Assembly: GCA_003538495.1 (NCBI GenBank)
Contig: DPSD01000224.1
Location: 730-11,845 of the forward strand
DNA length: 11,116 nt
Source: Accumulibacter sp.
GTDB lineage: Bacteria; Pseudomonadota; Gammaproteobacteria; Burkholderiales; Rhodocyclaceae
Reading direction: 5' to 3'
The first letter of the stretch is position 1; each line of letters starts with the position of its first letter. The position numbers and the translations under genes are program-made. The notes beneath the pieces are model-generated. The model searched no databases. It was given only the letters and a program-made list of their open reading frames with translations, and was not told the DNA's origin. This document shows positions 1-7,818 of the stretch, piece after piece.

Positions 1-1901
1 ACGTCGCGCAGCATGCTGTCCATCAGGAAGGCATTGCGCGGATCGATCGCCCGCAACCGTTCATCGCCGGCGGTGGTCGGTGCCGCCTGCGCCAGCACCT
101 GCTTCCTGTCGTCCTGGATCTGGCTGACGATGTACGGTCGGACGCGGTAGCCACCGTTGGCGAAAACGGCGTAACCAGCGACCAGCTGCCAGGGCGTCAC
201 CGAGCCCGCGCCCAGGGCCATGGTCAGGTAGGGGGGGTGCTTTTCGGCGTCAAAGCCAAAACGGGTGACGTAGTCCTGGACGAAGCGCACGCCGCTCGCC
301 TGCAGCAGTCGGATCGAGACCATGTTCTTCGATCTGGCCAGGGCGCGACGAATGCGCATCGGCCCCTCGTACTTGCCGTCATAGTTCTTGGGTTCCCAGG
401 CCTGGCTGCCGGTGACCGTCGCCGGGAAGCTGATCGGCTCGTCGTTGATGATGGAGGCGGGCGTGAAGCCCCTTTCGAGCGCGGCCGAATAGATGAAAGG
501 CTTGAAACTCGACCCTGGTTGGCGCCACGCCTGCGTGGTGTGGTTGAACTTGTTGCGGTTATAGTCAAAACCGCCAATCAGCGCGCGGATCGCGCCGTCG
601 CGCGGGTCCGCCGCCAGGAAAGCACCTTCCACCTCCGGTAGCTGGACAATACGCCAGGCGTCCTTGTCATCGTTCTGGATACGAATGATCGCGCCCCGGC
701 GGAGGCGCTTGTTGGCTGGCGCCTTGTCATCGATCATGCGCGCCGCGACCTTCAACCCCTCACCGTCGATGGTGACGATTTCGCCGCCGCGACGGTAGGC
801 GCGAATTTTCTTGCTATCGGCTTGCAGCACGATCGCCGGGTGCAGGTCTTCGGCATCGTGGAAGTCCTGCAGCAGTTCCTCCAGGGCTTCGTCCTGTTCG
901 GACTTGATCCCTTCGACGTCGACGTAGGCTTCGGCGCCGCGGTAACCGTGCCTGCGGTCGTAGTCCATGACGCCTCTTCGCAAGCTGCTGTAGGCGGCTT
1001 CCTGATCGTCCTTGAGAATCGTCGTGAATACCCGCAGGCCGCGCGTATATACGTCCTCGGGAAAGCGCTCGGCAGCGATCTGACGCGCCATCTCGCTGAC
1101 GTACTCGGCGTGAATTGGCGTCTCGCTCGAGTCTCGCTTGATCACCAGGGCCTGGTTCAGCGCCGCCTGCTGCTGCTCGTCGGTGATGAATCCCAGCTCG
1201 TTCATTCGCCGCAGGACGTACTGCTGGCGCAAGCGGGCGCGCTTTGGCTTGGCTATCGGATTGTCCGAGGACGGAGCCTTGGGCAGCCCGGCCAGCATTG
1301 CCGCCTCGGCAATCGTCAAATCGGCCAGCGGCTTGCCGAAATACGTCTGGGCCGCAGCGGCAAAACCGTAGGCACGCTGACCGAGAAAGATCTGGTTGAT
1401 GTACAGCTCGAAAATCTGATCCTTGCTGAGATTGTGCTCGATCTTGAAAGACAGGAGCGCTTCGTAGAGCTTACGGGTGTAGGTCTTTTCTGACGACAAA
1501 AAGAAATTCTTGGCCACCTGCTGGGTAATCGTCGATGCTCCCTGGCGCTTGCCGCCGCCTACCAGGTTGGCGTAAAGTGCGCGCAGAATACCGAGCGTAT
1601 CGACCCCGCCATGCTGATAGAAGCGCTCATCCTCGGCAGCCAGGATGGCCTGCTTCATGATCGCTGGAACGTCCTGGATGCTGACCACAGCGCGACGCTC
1701 CTCGCCAAACTCGCCGATCAGGTAGCCGTCGGCGGTGTACACCCGTAAGGGGATCTTGGGCCGATAGTCGGTAAGAATCTCCAGCGACGGCAGATTCGGA
1801 TAGGCCAGGCTGAGAATTACCGCCATGACGGCCAGGACTATGGCGGCCAGGCCACCAACGACAACTATCGGGTACAGTAACCAGCGAAGGGCGGTAGGCA
1901 A
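1..1901 (-). CDS. mrcA: Penicillin-binding protein 1A (bifunctional glycosyltransferase/transpeptidase), 3' end cut by window
   Basis: Class A PBP that polymerises lipid II into glycan strands and cross-links stem peptides on the periplasmic face of the inner membrane. About 633 residues are visible. An N-terminal membrane anchor spans roughly residues 5-32. The GT51 glycosyltransferase domain follows, with the EDERFYQHGG motif (catalytic Glu at residue 90), GASTITQQVAKN from residue 121 and RKLYE near 143-147. An OB-like insert lies around 330-430. The transpeptidase domain has the nucleophile motif SSFK (Ser464, Lys467) and SKN (Ser524). The third motif, KTG, would lie just past the left edge, so the truncation is only a window artefact. 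No ATG precedes the membrane helix: an in-frame TAG sits upstream, and TTG at 1901 is the only common start that keeps the whole anchor. It lies about 26 bases downstream of the start site expected from a TATAAT box. Divergent from pilM, as in many proteobacteria. Family assignment is very secure; the exact start is less so. Confidence 0.95.
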   Translation of the reverse strand, partial: MPTALRWLLYPIVVVGGLAAIVLAVMAVILSLAYPNLPSLEILTDYRPKIPLRVYTADGYLIGEFGEERRAVVSIQDVPAIMKQAILAAEDERFYQHGGVDTLGILRALYANLVGGGKRQGASTITQQVAKNFFLSSEKTYTRKLYEALLSFKIEHNLSKDQIFELYINQIFLGQRAYGFAAAAQTYFGKPLADLTIAEAAMLAGLPKAPSSDNPIAKPKRARLRQQYVLRRMNELGFITDEQQQAALNQALVIKRDSSETPIHAEYVSEMARQIAAERFPEDVYTRGLRVFTTILKDDQEAAYSSLRRGVMDYDRRHGYRGAEAYVDVEGIKSEQDEALEELLQDFHDAEDLHPAIVLQADSKKIRAYRRGGEIVTIDGEGLKVAARMIDDKAPANKRLRRGAIIRIQNDDKDAWRIVQLPEVEGAFLAADPRDGAIRALIGGFDYNRNKFNHTTQAWRQPGSSFKPFIYSAALERGFTPASIINDEPISFPATVTGSQAWEPKNYDGKYEGPMRIRRALARSKNMVSIRLLQASGVRFVQDYVTRFGFDAEKHPPYLTMALGAGSVTPWQLVAGYAVFANGGYRVRPYIVSQIQDDRKQVLAQAAPTTAGDERLRAIDPRNAFLMDSMLRD

Positions 1902-1933
1902 GACAGCGTCCGGATGAATGGTTGGATCCCGCT

Positions 1934-1962
1934 ATTATATTAGCGCGGCCGCGAAATGGCTC
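1934..1962 (-). promoter_or_regulatory. Candidate sigma-70 promoter for mrcA
   Basis: On the minus strand a perfect TATAAT -10 box lies at 1939-1934. A hexamer 17 bases upstream (GAGCCA, 1962-1957) is a poor -35 match, so the promoter would rest mainly on its -10. The predicted transcription start near 1927 gives a leader of about 26 bases to the TTG start at 1901, which fits. This is pattern matching only; no transcription data are available. Confidence 0.45.
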
Positions 1963-2146
1963 GAAGATAGCGCCGCCAGGCATTGCCGGTCGCTTCCGTC
2001 CCTAGCACGTGCCGCTGCGCAACGTTGGCGGCAGCAGCGCCTCAGCTGACCAGTAGCAGTCCTGCTGCGGGTTCGCACGGCCGGCGCTTGGCCGCGGTGG
2101 CTACGGCAAGTTGCTGGTCATGGACGGCCCACGGAAACTTCATGAC

Positions 2147-2183
2147 TTTAGTGGTTTACGCCACCCTGTTAGAATAATGGTGG
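2147..2183 (+). promoter_or_regulatory. Possible upstream promoter with overlapping inverted repeats, pil operon leader
   Basis: TAGAAT at 2170-2175 matches five of six -10 consensus bases. A weak -35 candidate, TTTAGT, lies 17 bases upstream at 2147-2152. The same bases hold two competing inverted repeats: GTGG (2151-2154) with CCAC (2161-2164), and CCACC (2161-2165) with GGTGG (2179-2183). The shared CCAC arm can pair only one way at a time. If used, this promoter would give a leader of about 125 bases before pilM. Weaker than the candidate at 2212-2240. Confidence 0.25.
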
Positions 2184-2187
2184 ACAT

Positions 2188-2203
2188 TCCCGCCAGCGCG
2201 GGA
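2188..2203. repeat. Short inverted repeat just upstream of the pil promoter
   Basis: TCCCGC (2188-2193) and GCGGGA (2198-2203) are perfect 6-base arms around a 4-base centre, ending 8 bases before the candidate -35 at 2212. No T-run follows, so it is not an intrinsic terminator. The position would suit a regulator-binding site, but such short GC-rich repeats also arise by chance. Confidence 0.3.
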
Positions 2204-2211
2204 GAAATTGC

Positions 2212-2240
2212 TTTACACGCCGGGAGCTTGTTGCTAGCAT
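2212..2240 (+). promoter_or_regulatory. Candidate sigma-70 promoter of the pilMNOPQ operon (extended -10)
   Basis: TTTACA (2212-2217) matches five of six -35 bases. After an optimal 17-base spacer comes TAGCAT (2235-2240), preceded by TG plus one base at 2232-2234, the extended -10 arrangement. Transcription would start near 2247, leaving a leader of about 62 bases before the pilM TTG start. It is the best plus-strand promoter candidate in the intergenic region. No sigma-54 type site was recognised. Confidence 0.5.
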
Positions 2241-2308
2241 CTAAAGTAAAATGTCTATAAATACGCTAACTACAAATTTTTGAAGGGTTTTTTGTCGGGG
2301 GTGGCGAT

Positions 2309-3388
2309 TTGCAGCTTGATCTTTCGATCTTTAATCCCAAGGCGCGCTCGCTGATCGGTCTCGACATCAGTTCGTCGTCGGTCAAGATGGTCGAGCTGGG
2401 CAGCGACGCCAAGGGTGCTTACCGCGTCGAGCGTTACGCTATCGAGGTCTTGCCCAGGGATGTCGTTTCCGATGGCAACATCGTCAATCTCGAGGCGGCC
2501 GCAGAGTCGGTCAGACGAGCATGGAAGAAACTCGGGACCGTGACCAGACAGGTGGCGATCGCTCTTCCGGCATCGCATGTCATCACCAAGAAGATCATCG
2601 TCGCCGCCGGGCAGCGCGATGAGGAACTTGAAGTGCTGGTCGAGTCCGAGGCCAACCAGTACATCCCGTTTGCCCTAGAAGAAGTAAACCTCGACTTTCA
2701 GGTGGTCGGGCCGGCGCCATCGTCTCCTGACGAAATCGAGGTCCTGATCGCGGCGTCTCGCAAGGAAAAGGTCGAGGATCGAGTTGCCGTGGCCGAGTCG
2801 GCGGGTCTCAAGCCGGTGGTTCTGGACGTAGAGTCCTACGCCGTTCTCGCGGCGTTTGAGCTGATCGAAAAACAACTCCCCGACGGCGGCAAGGGGCAGA
2901 TCATCGCCTTGATTGACGTCGGTGCCAACGTGATGAACCTGACCGTTCTGCGTAACGGCCAGCAGCTTTATGTTCGCGAACAGGCATTCGGCGGAAATCA
3001 ACTGACGCAGGATGTCGCCCGCCTTTTTAGCATGAGCTTCGAAGAAGCGGAAGCGGAAAAGCGCCGCAACACGCTGCCGGAGCAGTACGAAACCGAGCTT
3101 CTCCGACCATTCCTTGATGCGATGGCTCTTGAATTATCGCGTGCCTTGCAGTTTTTTTTCACTTCGACCCAGTTCAATCAGATCAACCACATCGTGTTGG
3201 CCGGCGGCTGCGCGGTCATCGCCGGCGCGGACGAAGTGGTCGCCTCTCGCACCCAGATCAACACCGTGATCGCCAATCCGTTCGCTGACATGACGCTTTC
3301 CGACCGGGTTCGCGACAAGAGTCTCTTGAGCGATGCTTCATCATTGATGGTGGCCTGTGGTCTGGCGCTGCGGAGGTTCGACGCATGA
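2309..3388 (+). CDS. pilM: Type IV pilus assembly protein PilM
   Basis: Cytoplasmic actin-like ATP-binding protein of the type IV pilus alignment complex. It binds the conserved N-terminal tail of PilN and couples the cytoplasmic motor side to the inner-membrane PilN/PilO pair. At 359 residues it has the usual length. The FtsA/MreB-type nucleotide motifs are visible: phosphate-1 loop IGLDISSSSVKMVEL (residues 16-30), phosphate-2 region IDVGANVMNLTV (about 202-213) and the adenosine motif VLAGGC (296-301). The TTG at 2309 is the only common start codon in frame ahead of phosphate-1, and GGGGGTGG (2297-2304) sits 4 bases before it as a plausible ribosome site. First gene of the operon; its stop overlaps the pilN start by 4 bases. 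A run of eight T falls inside the gene at 3152-3159, encoding part of QFFFTS. Identification is secure; the start is likely but not proven. Confidence 0.95.
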   Translation: MQLDLSIFNPKARSLIGLDISSSSVKMVELGSDAKGAYRVERYAIEVLPRDVVSDGNIVNLEAAAESVRRAWKKLGTVTRQVAIALPASHVITKKIIVAAGQRDEELEVLVESEANQYIPFALEEVNLDFQVVGPAPSSPDEIEVLIAASRKEKVEDRVAVAESAGLKPVVLDVESYAVLAAFELIEKQLPDGGKGQIIALIDVGANVMNLTVLRNGQQLYVREQAFGGNQLTQDVARLFSMSFEEAEAEKRRNTLPEQYETELLRPFLDAMALELSRALQFFFTSTQFNQINHIVLAGGCAVIAGADEVVASRTQINTVIANPFADMTLSDRVRDKSLLSDASSLMVACGLALRRFDA

Positions 3389-3951
3389 TACGCATCAACC
3401 TTCTGCCGCATCGAGAAGAGAAGCGGCGAGCCCGACGGCAACAGTTCTACGCCTTGTTCGGGCTGATTGCGGTTCTTTCCGGCCTGATCGTGTTCCTCGT
3501 CTACTCGGTGATTGGAGGCTATATCGCCGCGCAGGACGCCAGGAACGATTTCCTCAAGCAGGAGATCGCAGTCCTCGACAAGCAGATCGATCAGATCAAG
3601 AGGCTCAAGGAACAAAGTGACGCCTTGATGGCGCGCAAGCGAATCATCGAATCGTTGCAACGTGACCGGGCCGAAGCGGTGCGCTTGCTTAGCGAGCTTG
3701 CCAAGCAGATGCCGGAGGGTGTGTACATCCGCTCGCTCAAACAGGTGGGGCAGAGCATCAACCTCGTCGGCTACGCGCAGTCCAGCGCCCGGGTGTCTAC
3801 GCTGATGCGCAATATCGAAGCGTCGCCGTGGCTTGAAAAGCCGCAGTTGATAGAGATCAAGGCGGTGATGGTCGATAAGCGCCGCCTCAACGAATTCAGC
3901 ATGAACGCCCTGCTGAAGAGGGCTGCCGTCGCTCAGGGAGGGCAGAAATGA
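3385..3951 (+). CDS. pilN: Type IV pilus assembly protein PilN
   Basis: Bitopic inner-membrane protein that forms a heterodimer with PilO and docks PilM on the cytoplasmic side. The 188-residue product starts with the family signature INLLPHRE (residues 4-11), the known PilM-binding tail. A basic stretch, one membrane helix (about 22-46), a charged coiled coil (about 48-95) and the small periplasmic ferredoxin-like domain follow. The ATG overlaps the pilM stop as ATGA. GGAGG lies about 9 bases upstream, so both coupling and direct initiation are possible. Confidence 0.96.
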   Translation: MIRINLLPHREEKRRARRQQFYALFGLIAVLSGLIVFLVYSVIGGYIAAQDARNDFLKQEIAVLDKQIDQIKRLKEQSDALMARKRIIESLQRDRAEAVRLLSELAKQMPEGVYIRSLKQVGQSINLVGYAQSSARVSTLMRNIEASPWLEKPQLIEIKAVMVDKRRLNEFSMNALLKRAAVAQGGQK

Positions 3952-4625
3952 AAGCGCCAGCTCTTCCGTCGGTCGATTTCCGGGAGATCCTGCGGGATTT
4001 CCAGAATCTCAATCCCAAGGATCCCGGGGCGTGGCCGCTGGCGCCACGCCTGACGGTGTTGATCGGTTTGTTCCTGGTGGTCCTGGTCGCTGGCTGGTGG
4101 TTTGTCTGGGTAGACGAACTGGATTCGCTGACCAGCAAACAACAGGAAGAGTTGAAGCTGAAGGACCAGTACGTCGCCAAGAAGAAACAAGCGGTCAACC
4201 TCGAGTTGTATGTGCAGCAGCTCGATGAAATCGACCGCTCCTTTGGTGCCTTGTTGAAGCAGCTGCCGAACAAGTCCGAAGTCGAAGCACTGCTGGTGGA
4301 AATCAATCAGGCAGGGATGGGGCGGGGTCTGCAGTTCGATCTGTTCAAGCCGGGCGGCGAGCAGGTCAAGGATTTCTATGCCGAGCTGCCGATCAATGTC
4401 CGCTTGACCGGCACCTACCACGACTTCGGAGCTTTCGCCGGCGACATCGGCAAGCTCTCGAGAATCGTCACCTTGAACAATATCTCCATCGTCGCCAACC
4501 CTCAGAGCAAAGACGGAACGCTGGTGATGGATGCGATTACGAAGACATTCCGCTATCTCGACGCTGACGAGCTGGCAGCCAAGAAGAAGGCCGCCGAAGC
4601 GGCGGCGAAGGGTGCGAGGAAATGA
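3948..4625 (+). CDS. pilO: Type IV pilus assembly protein PilO
   Basis: Inner-membrane partner of PilN; its periplasmic domain also contacts PilP, linking the inner-membrane platform to the secretin. The 225-residue product shows a cytoplasmic N-terminus (1-34), a membrane helix (about 35-55, rich in L, V and W), a Lys/Glu/Gln-rich coiled coil (about 57-107) and the PilO periplasmic domain, with the recognisable GRGLQFDLFKPG stretch in its middle. The C-terminus ends in an Ala/Lys-rich tail (about 208-225). The start overlaps the pilN stop by 4 bases, and GGGAGG lies just upstream. Confidence 0.95.
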   Translation: MKAPALPSVDFREILRDFQNLNPKDPGAWPLAPRLTVLIGLFLVVLVAGWWFVWVDELDSLTSKQQEELKLKDQYVAKKKQAVNLELYVQQLDEIDRSFGALLKQLPNKSEVEALLVEINQAGMGRGLQFDLFKPGGEQVKDFYAELPINVRLTGTYHDFGAFAGDIGKLSRIVTLNNISIVANPQSKDGTLVMDAITKTFRYLDADELAAKKKAAEAAAKGARK

Positions 4626-5137
4626 GCAGACTCCTTGCCGCGCTGGCCAGCGTCGCGCTTGTCGCCTGTTCCGGCGGCGATCATCAGGATGTCCGGGAGT
4701 GGATGACGACCGTGGCGCAGGACACCAAGGGCAAGATACCGCCGCTGCCGGTGGTCGAACCCTACGAGCCGGTTGCCTACGATGTTGGCGACCTGCTCGA
4801 CCCTTTCAAGCCGGCCAAGCTCGGATCGGACACGAAAAAGGGCGGCGGCGCCTTCAGGCCCGACCTGGATCGACCGAAGGAACCACTGGAGCTTTTCCCG
4901 CTGGAATCACTGAAATACGTCGGCGTGATGACCAGGAAAAAGGCCTGGTATGCCATCATCCAGGTCGACAGTGCTTTGTATCAGGTCAAGATCGGCAACT
5001 ACATGGGACAGAACTTCGGGGTCGTGGTCGACATTTCCGAATCCGAAGTGACATTGCGAGAGCTTATCCAGGATTCCGCCGGTGATTGGGTGGAGAGGAC
5101 GAGCAACCTGCTGTTGCAGGAAAAGGGAGCCAAGTAA
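4622..5137 (+). CDS. pilP: Type IV pilus assembly lipoprotein PilP
   Basis: Inner-membrane lipoprotein that bridges PilN/PilO to the periplasmic N0 domain of the PilQ secretin. The 171-residue product has a short signal sequence with lipobox LVAC, giving a predicted lipidated Cys16. A Pro-rich linker follows, including KIPPLPVVEPYEP and the DLLDPFKP motif typical of the family. The C-terminal beta domain runs from about residue 90 (ESLKYVGVM) to the end. Residue 17 after the cysteine is Ser, not Asp, so there is no classical inner-membrane retention signal at that position. Start overlaps the pilO stop by 4 bases, with GAGGAA upstream; the stop abuts the pilQ ATG directly. Confidence 0.95.
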   Translation: MSRLLAALASVALVACSGGDHQDVREWMTTVAQDTKGKIPPLPVVEPYEPVAYDVGDLLDPFKPAKLGSDTKKGGGAFRPDLDRPKEPLELFPLESLKYVGVMTRKKAWYAIIQVDSALYQVKIGNYMGQNFGVVVDISESEVTLRELIQDSAGDWVERTSNLLLQEKGAK

Positions 5138-7204
5138 ATGAAGCAGATCAGAGACTACTTGCTCGGCCTTGTCGCCGCTGGGCTATTGATGGTCGCCACG
5201 GCGAGTGCGCAGGAAGCCGGTTCCGCAGGAGCCAATACGATCGAGTCGATGAACGTCGTCCAGCAAGGCTCGGTGCTCAACGTCAAGCTCACCTTCAAGG
5301 AGCCTTTGAAGGCCCTGCCCCCGGCCTTCAGCGTTGCCAAGCCCGCACGCATCGCCTTCGATTTTGCCAACACGACCAACGGCCTTGGCAAGTCCAGCCA
5401 GACGTATAACGAGGGAGACCTGAAAAGCGCCAACATCGTCCAGGCCGAGGACCGCACGCGCCTGGTCCTGAACCTGCAGAAGGTGATGACCTATGAAGCG
5501 ACCATCGACGGCAGGAATCTGCTGCTGGCGCTGGTGCCGAGCGCAGCTACCCAGGGCGCGGCAGTGGTCGAGCACTTCGCCAGAGCGCAGCCCACCGAAA
5601 CCGTAAATAGCGTCCGCGACATTGTCTTCCGCCGGGGCAAGGGCGGCGAGGGGCGGATTACCGTTGACCTCAGCGACGCCAATGCCGGCATCGATATCCG
5701 GCAGCAGGGATCGAATCTGGTGGTCGATTTTGCCAACGTCACCGTTCCCGGCGCGCTGCGCAAGCGGCTTGACGTAACCGATTTCGGGACTCCCGTGCTG
5801 ACCGTGAATACCGTGCAGAAGGGTGCCAACGCACGCATGACGATCACCCCCAACGGACTGTGGGAACACAACGCGTATCAGAGCGACAACCAGTTCGTGA
5901 TTGAAGTGAAGCCGGTCATCGAGAATCCCAACAAGCTGGTGCAGGGGAGCCGTGGCGGTTATCAGGGCGAGAAGTTGTCGCTGAACTTCCAGAACGTCGA
6001 CGTCCGCCGTCTGTTGCAGGTCATCGGCGAGTTCACCGGCATGAACATGGTCGTCAGCGACTCGGTTGGCGGCGCGATCACCTTGATCCTGAAGGATGTC
6101 CCATGGGACCAGGCGCTGGACATCATCATGCAGCAGAAGGGCCTGGACATGCGCAAGAACGGCAACGTCATTCTGATTGCGCCGCGCGAGGAAATCGCCA
6201 CCAAAGAAAAGCTCGAGTTCGAGTCGCGAATTCAGATCGGCGACCTGGAGCCGCTGGTGACCGAGAGCTTTCAGATGAACTACATCAAGGCCGATGCGAT
6301 TCAGAAGCTTCTTGCCGATCCCAAGCAGCCCCTGCTCTCCAAGCGCGGCAGCGCGGTGGTCGAGGAGCGCTCGAACATCCTGTTCGTCAAGGACACCCCG
6401 AGCCGCCTCGATGAAGTGCGAGTGATGATTGCCAAGGTCGACATCGCGGCGCGACAGGTGATGATCGAAGCGCGCATCGTTGAAGCCGGCGACAGTTTTT
6501 CCAAGAACCTCGGGGTGCGACTCGGCTGGCGGCAGACCTTCCCCGACGGCGCGGTGACCGTTGGCGGCGGCCAGAACTTCAGCGGCCAGCTGGACATGAG
6601 CGGTACGCAGGTCAACCTGCCGGCCACGCCGCGCACCGGTAGTCCCGGCACCCTCTCCTTCCTCCTTTTCAACAACGCGCTGACGCAGTTCCTCACGGCA
6701 GAGATCTCGGCTCTCGAAGCCGACGGTCGCGGCAAGGTCATCTCCAGCCCGCGGGTGATGACCGCCAACCAGGTCGAAGCGATCATCGAGCAGGGCGTCG
6801 AGATCCCTTATCAGCAGGCGACCAGTTCAGGCGCCACCAGCGTTTCCTTCCGGAAAGCCAACCTGTCGTTGAAAGTGACGCCGCAAATCACGCCGGACGG
6901 CAAGATCGCGATGAAGCTGGACGTCAACAAGGACACCCCGAACACCCGTTTGTCGACCGGCGCCGGCGTCGCCATCGATACCAAGCACGTCAAGACCGAA
7001 GTCCTGGTCGAGAACGGCGGAACGGTGGTGATCGGCGGGATCTACACGCAGGAAACGCGTAACAACACGACCCGCATCCCGTTCTTCGGCGACCTCCCCT
7101 ACATTGGCTTCCTGTTCAAGAATCGGGAAATCATCGACGACAAGACCGAGTTGCTGGTCTTCATCACGCCGCGGATCGTTGCCGAGAATCTGGCGGTACG
7201 CTGA
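5138..7204 (+). CDS. pilQ: Type IV pilus outer-membrane secretin PilQ
   Basis: Forms the multimeric outer-membrane channel through which the pilus fibre leaves the cell. The 688-residue product has a Sec signal peptide with likely cleavage after ASA (residue 24). Two peptidoglycan-binding AMIN domains follow, roughly 34-125 and 155-255. The secretin N0/STN domain begins about residue 278 (EKLSLNFQNVDVRRLLQVIG) and is followed by an N1/KH-like domain (about 375-440). The secretin core runs from residue 442 (MIEARIVEAG) to the end, with the signature FFGDLPYIGFLF starting at 649. Size and domain order are as expected for a betaproteobacterial PilQ. Its ATG follows the pilP stop with no gap, and GGGAG lies upstream. 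A strong intrinsic terminator follows at 7221-7245, marking the end of the pil operon. Confidence 0.97.
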   Translation: MKQIRDYLLGLVAAGLLMVATASAQEAGSAGANTIESMNVVQQGSVLNVKLTFKEPLKALPPAFSVAKPARIAFDFANTTNGLGKSSQTYNEGDLKSANIVQAEDRTRLVLNLQKVMTYEATIDGRNLLLALVPSAATQGAAVVEHFARAQPTETVNSVRDIVFRRGKGGEGRITVDLSDANAGIDIRQQGSNLVVDFANVTVPGALRKRLDVTDFGTPVLTVNTVQKGANARMTITPNGLWEHNAYQSDNQFVIEVKPVIENPNKLVQGSRGGYQGEKLSLNFQNVDVRRLLQVIGEFTGMNMVVSDSVGGAITLILKDVPWDQALDIIMQQKGLDMRKNGNVILIAPREEIATKEKLEFESRIQIGDLEPLVTESFQMNYIKADAIQKLLADPKQPLLSKRGSAVVEERSNILFVKDTPSRLDEVRVMIAKVDIAARQVMIEARIVEAGDSFSKNLGVRLGWRQTFPDGAVTVGGGQNFSGQLDMSGTQVNLPATPRTGSPGTLSFLLFNNALTQFLTAEISALEADGRGKVISSPRVMTANQVEAIIEQGVEIPYQQATSSGATSVSFRKANLSLKVTPQITPDGKIAMKLDVNKDTPNTRLSTGAGVAIDTKHVKTEVLVENGGTVVIGGIYTQETRNNTTRIPFFGDLPYIGFLFKNREIIDDKTELLVFITPRIVAENLAVR

Positions 7205-7220
7205 TCCGCAAGCAGCGAAC

Positions 7221-7245
7221 AAGCCGGCGCAGAGCCGGCTTTTTT
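7221..7245 (+). terminator. Intrinsic terminator of the pilMNOPQ operon
   Basis: AAGCCGGC (7221-7228) and GCCGGCTT (7234-7241) form a perfect GC-rich stem around the loop GCAGA. An unbroken run of six T covers 7240-7245. It lies 17 bases past the pilQ stop, so aroK probably has its own promoter. Confidence 0.85.
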
Positions 7246-7255
7246 CGTGCGCTGA

Positions 7256-7284
7256 TTCTGGTCCTGTCGAGCATGCGATAGAAT
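7256..7284 (+). promoter_or_regulatory. aroK: Candidate promoter of aroK
   Basis: TAGAAT (7279-7284) matches five of six -10 bases. A weak -35 candidate, TTCTGG, lies at 7256-7261 with a 17-base spacer. It sits directly after the pil terminator. The expected transcription start, six or seven bases after the -10, falls on or next to the first codon of aroK, which would leave little or no leader. Confidence 0.4.
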
Positions 7285-7290
7285 AGCTTG

Positions 7291-7818
7291 GTGAGCATCC
7301 CGGACGACAAGAGAAACGTCTACCTGGTCGGCCTGATGGGGGCTGGAAAAACGACGATCGCCAAGACCCTGGCCAGGCGGCTGGCGTATCATTTCGTCGA
7401 CTCCGATCACGAAATTGAATCTCGCACCGGCGTTCGCTTGCCGACCATCTTCGAGATCGAAGGTGAAGAGGGTTTCCGCAGGCGCGAGGCACAGGTCATC
7501 GCCGACCTGGCGCGGATGCATGGCTGTGTCGTGGCCACCGGGGGTGGCGCCGTGCTGCGCCCCGATAACCGGGAAAACCTGCGTGCCAGCGGTCTGGTGA
7601 TTTACCTCAACGTGCCGCTGCAAACGCTCTGCGAACGTACGCGGCACGACAAGAACCGGCCCCTGCTGCAGGTCAGCGATCCCTTGCGCAAGCTCACTGA
7701 GCTGTACCAGCAGCGGGACCCGCTGTATCGGAGCATTGCCGATCTGGTCGTCAGCGGCGGTCGAATCAGCGCCCAGGCGGTCCTGCAACTGCTGCTCAAG
7801 AAAATGGAAAAAGCATGA
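7291..7818 (+). CDS. aroK: Shikimate kinase AroK
   Basis: Cytoplasmic enzyme that phosphorylates shikimate at O3 with ATP, the fifth step of the shikimate pathway. The product is 175 residues, the normal length. Visible motifs, numbered from the GTG start, are the Walker A loop GLMGAGKTT (residues 14-22), the shikimate-binding DSD (Asp37, Asp39), the GGG loop (84-86) and lid-region Arg123 in NRPLL. Two adjacent starts are possible, TTG at 7288 and GTG at 7291. I chose GTG because GTG is generally the more common alternative start and the resulting N-terminus begins Met-Ser, as many homologues do. Neither has a clear Shine-Dalgarno sequence, and the -10-like box is only a few bases upstream. 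Separated from pilQ by a terminator; overlaps aroB by 4 bases. Confidence 0.94.
   Translation: MSIPDDKRNVYLVGLMGAGKTTIAKTLARRLAYHFVDSDHEIESRTGVRLPTIFEIEGEEGFRRREAQVIADLARMHGCVVATGGGAVLRPDNRENLRASGLVIYLNVPLQTLCERTRHDKNRPLLQVSDPLRKLTELYQQRDPLYRSIADLVVSGGRISAQAVLQLLLKKMEKA

Larger units (their letters stand above)
1902..2308. other. Divergent intergenic region between mrcA and pilM
   Basis: These 407 bases separate two divergent genes. The part next to mrcA (1902-1965) holds a candidate minus-strand promoter. The middle (about 1966-2140) is GC-rich and shows nothing I can name; the 64-codon frame at 1983-2177 has no ribosome site or recognisable product. The part from 2147 to 2308 is AT-richer and carries two candidate plus-strand promoters, small inverted repeats and a G-rich ribosome site before pilM. 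No tRNA or recognisable small RNA was seen. Confidence 0.7.

Noticed and set aside
231..237. Seven-G run in mrcA as a phase-variation tract
   Set aside because: It encodes the His-Pro-Pro-Tyr stretch just before the TMALGAGSV segment of the transpeptidase domain of a cell-wall enzyme; codon choice at two prolines explains it.
237..1493. Plus-strand frames at 237-641 and 822-1493
   Set aside because: They lie antisense to the PBP1A gene, whose minus-strand frame carries all the expected motifs. They show no recognisable domains and are shadow frames.
1983..2177. 64-codon plus-strand frame in the mrcA-pilM gap
   Set aside because: Low-complexity Ala/Ser-rich product, no ribosome site, no recognisable family, and it overlaps the likely pil control region.
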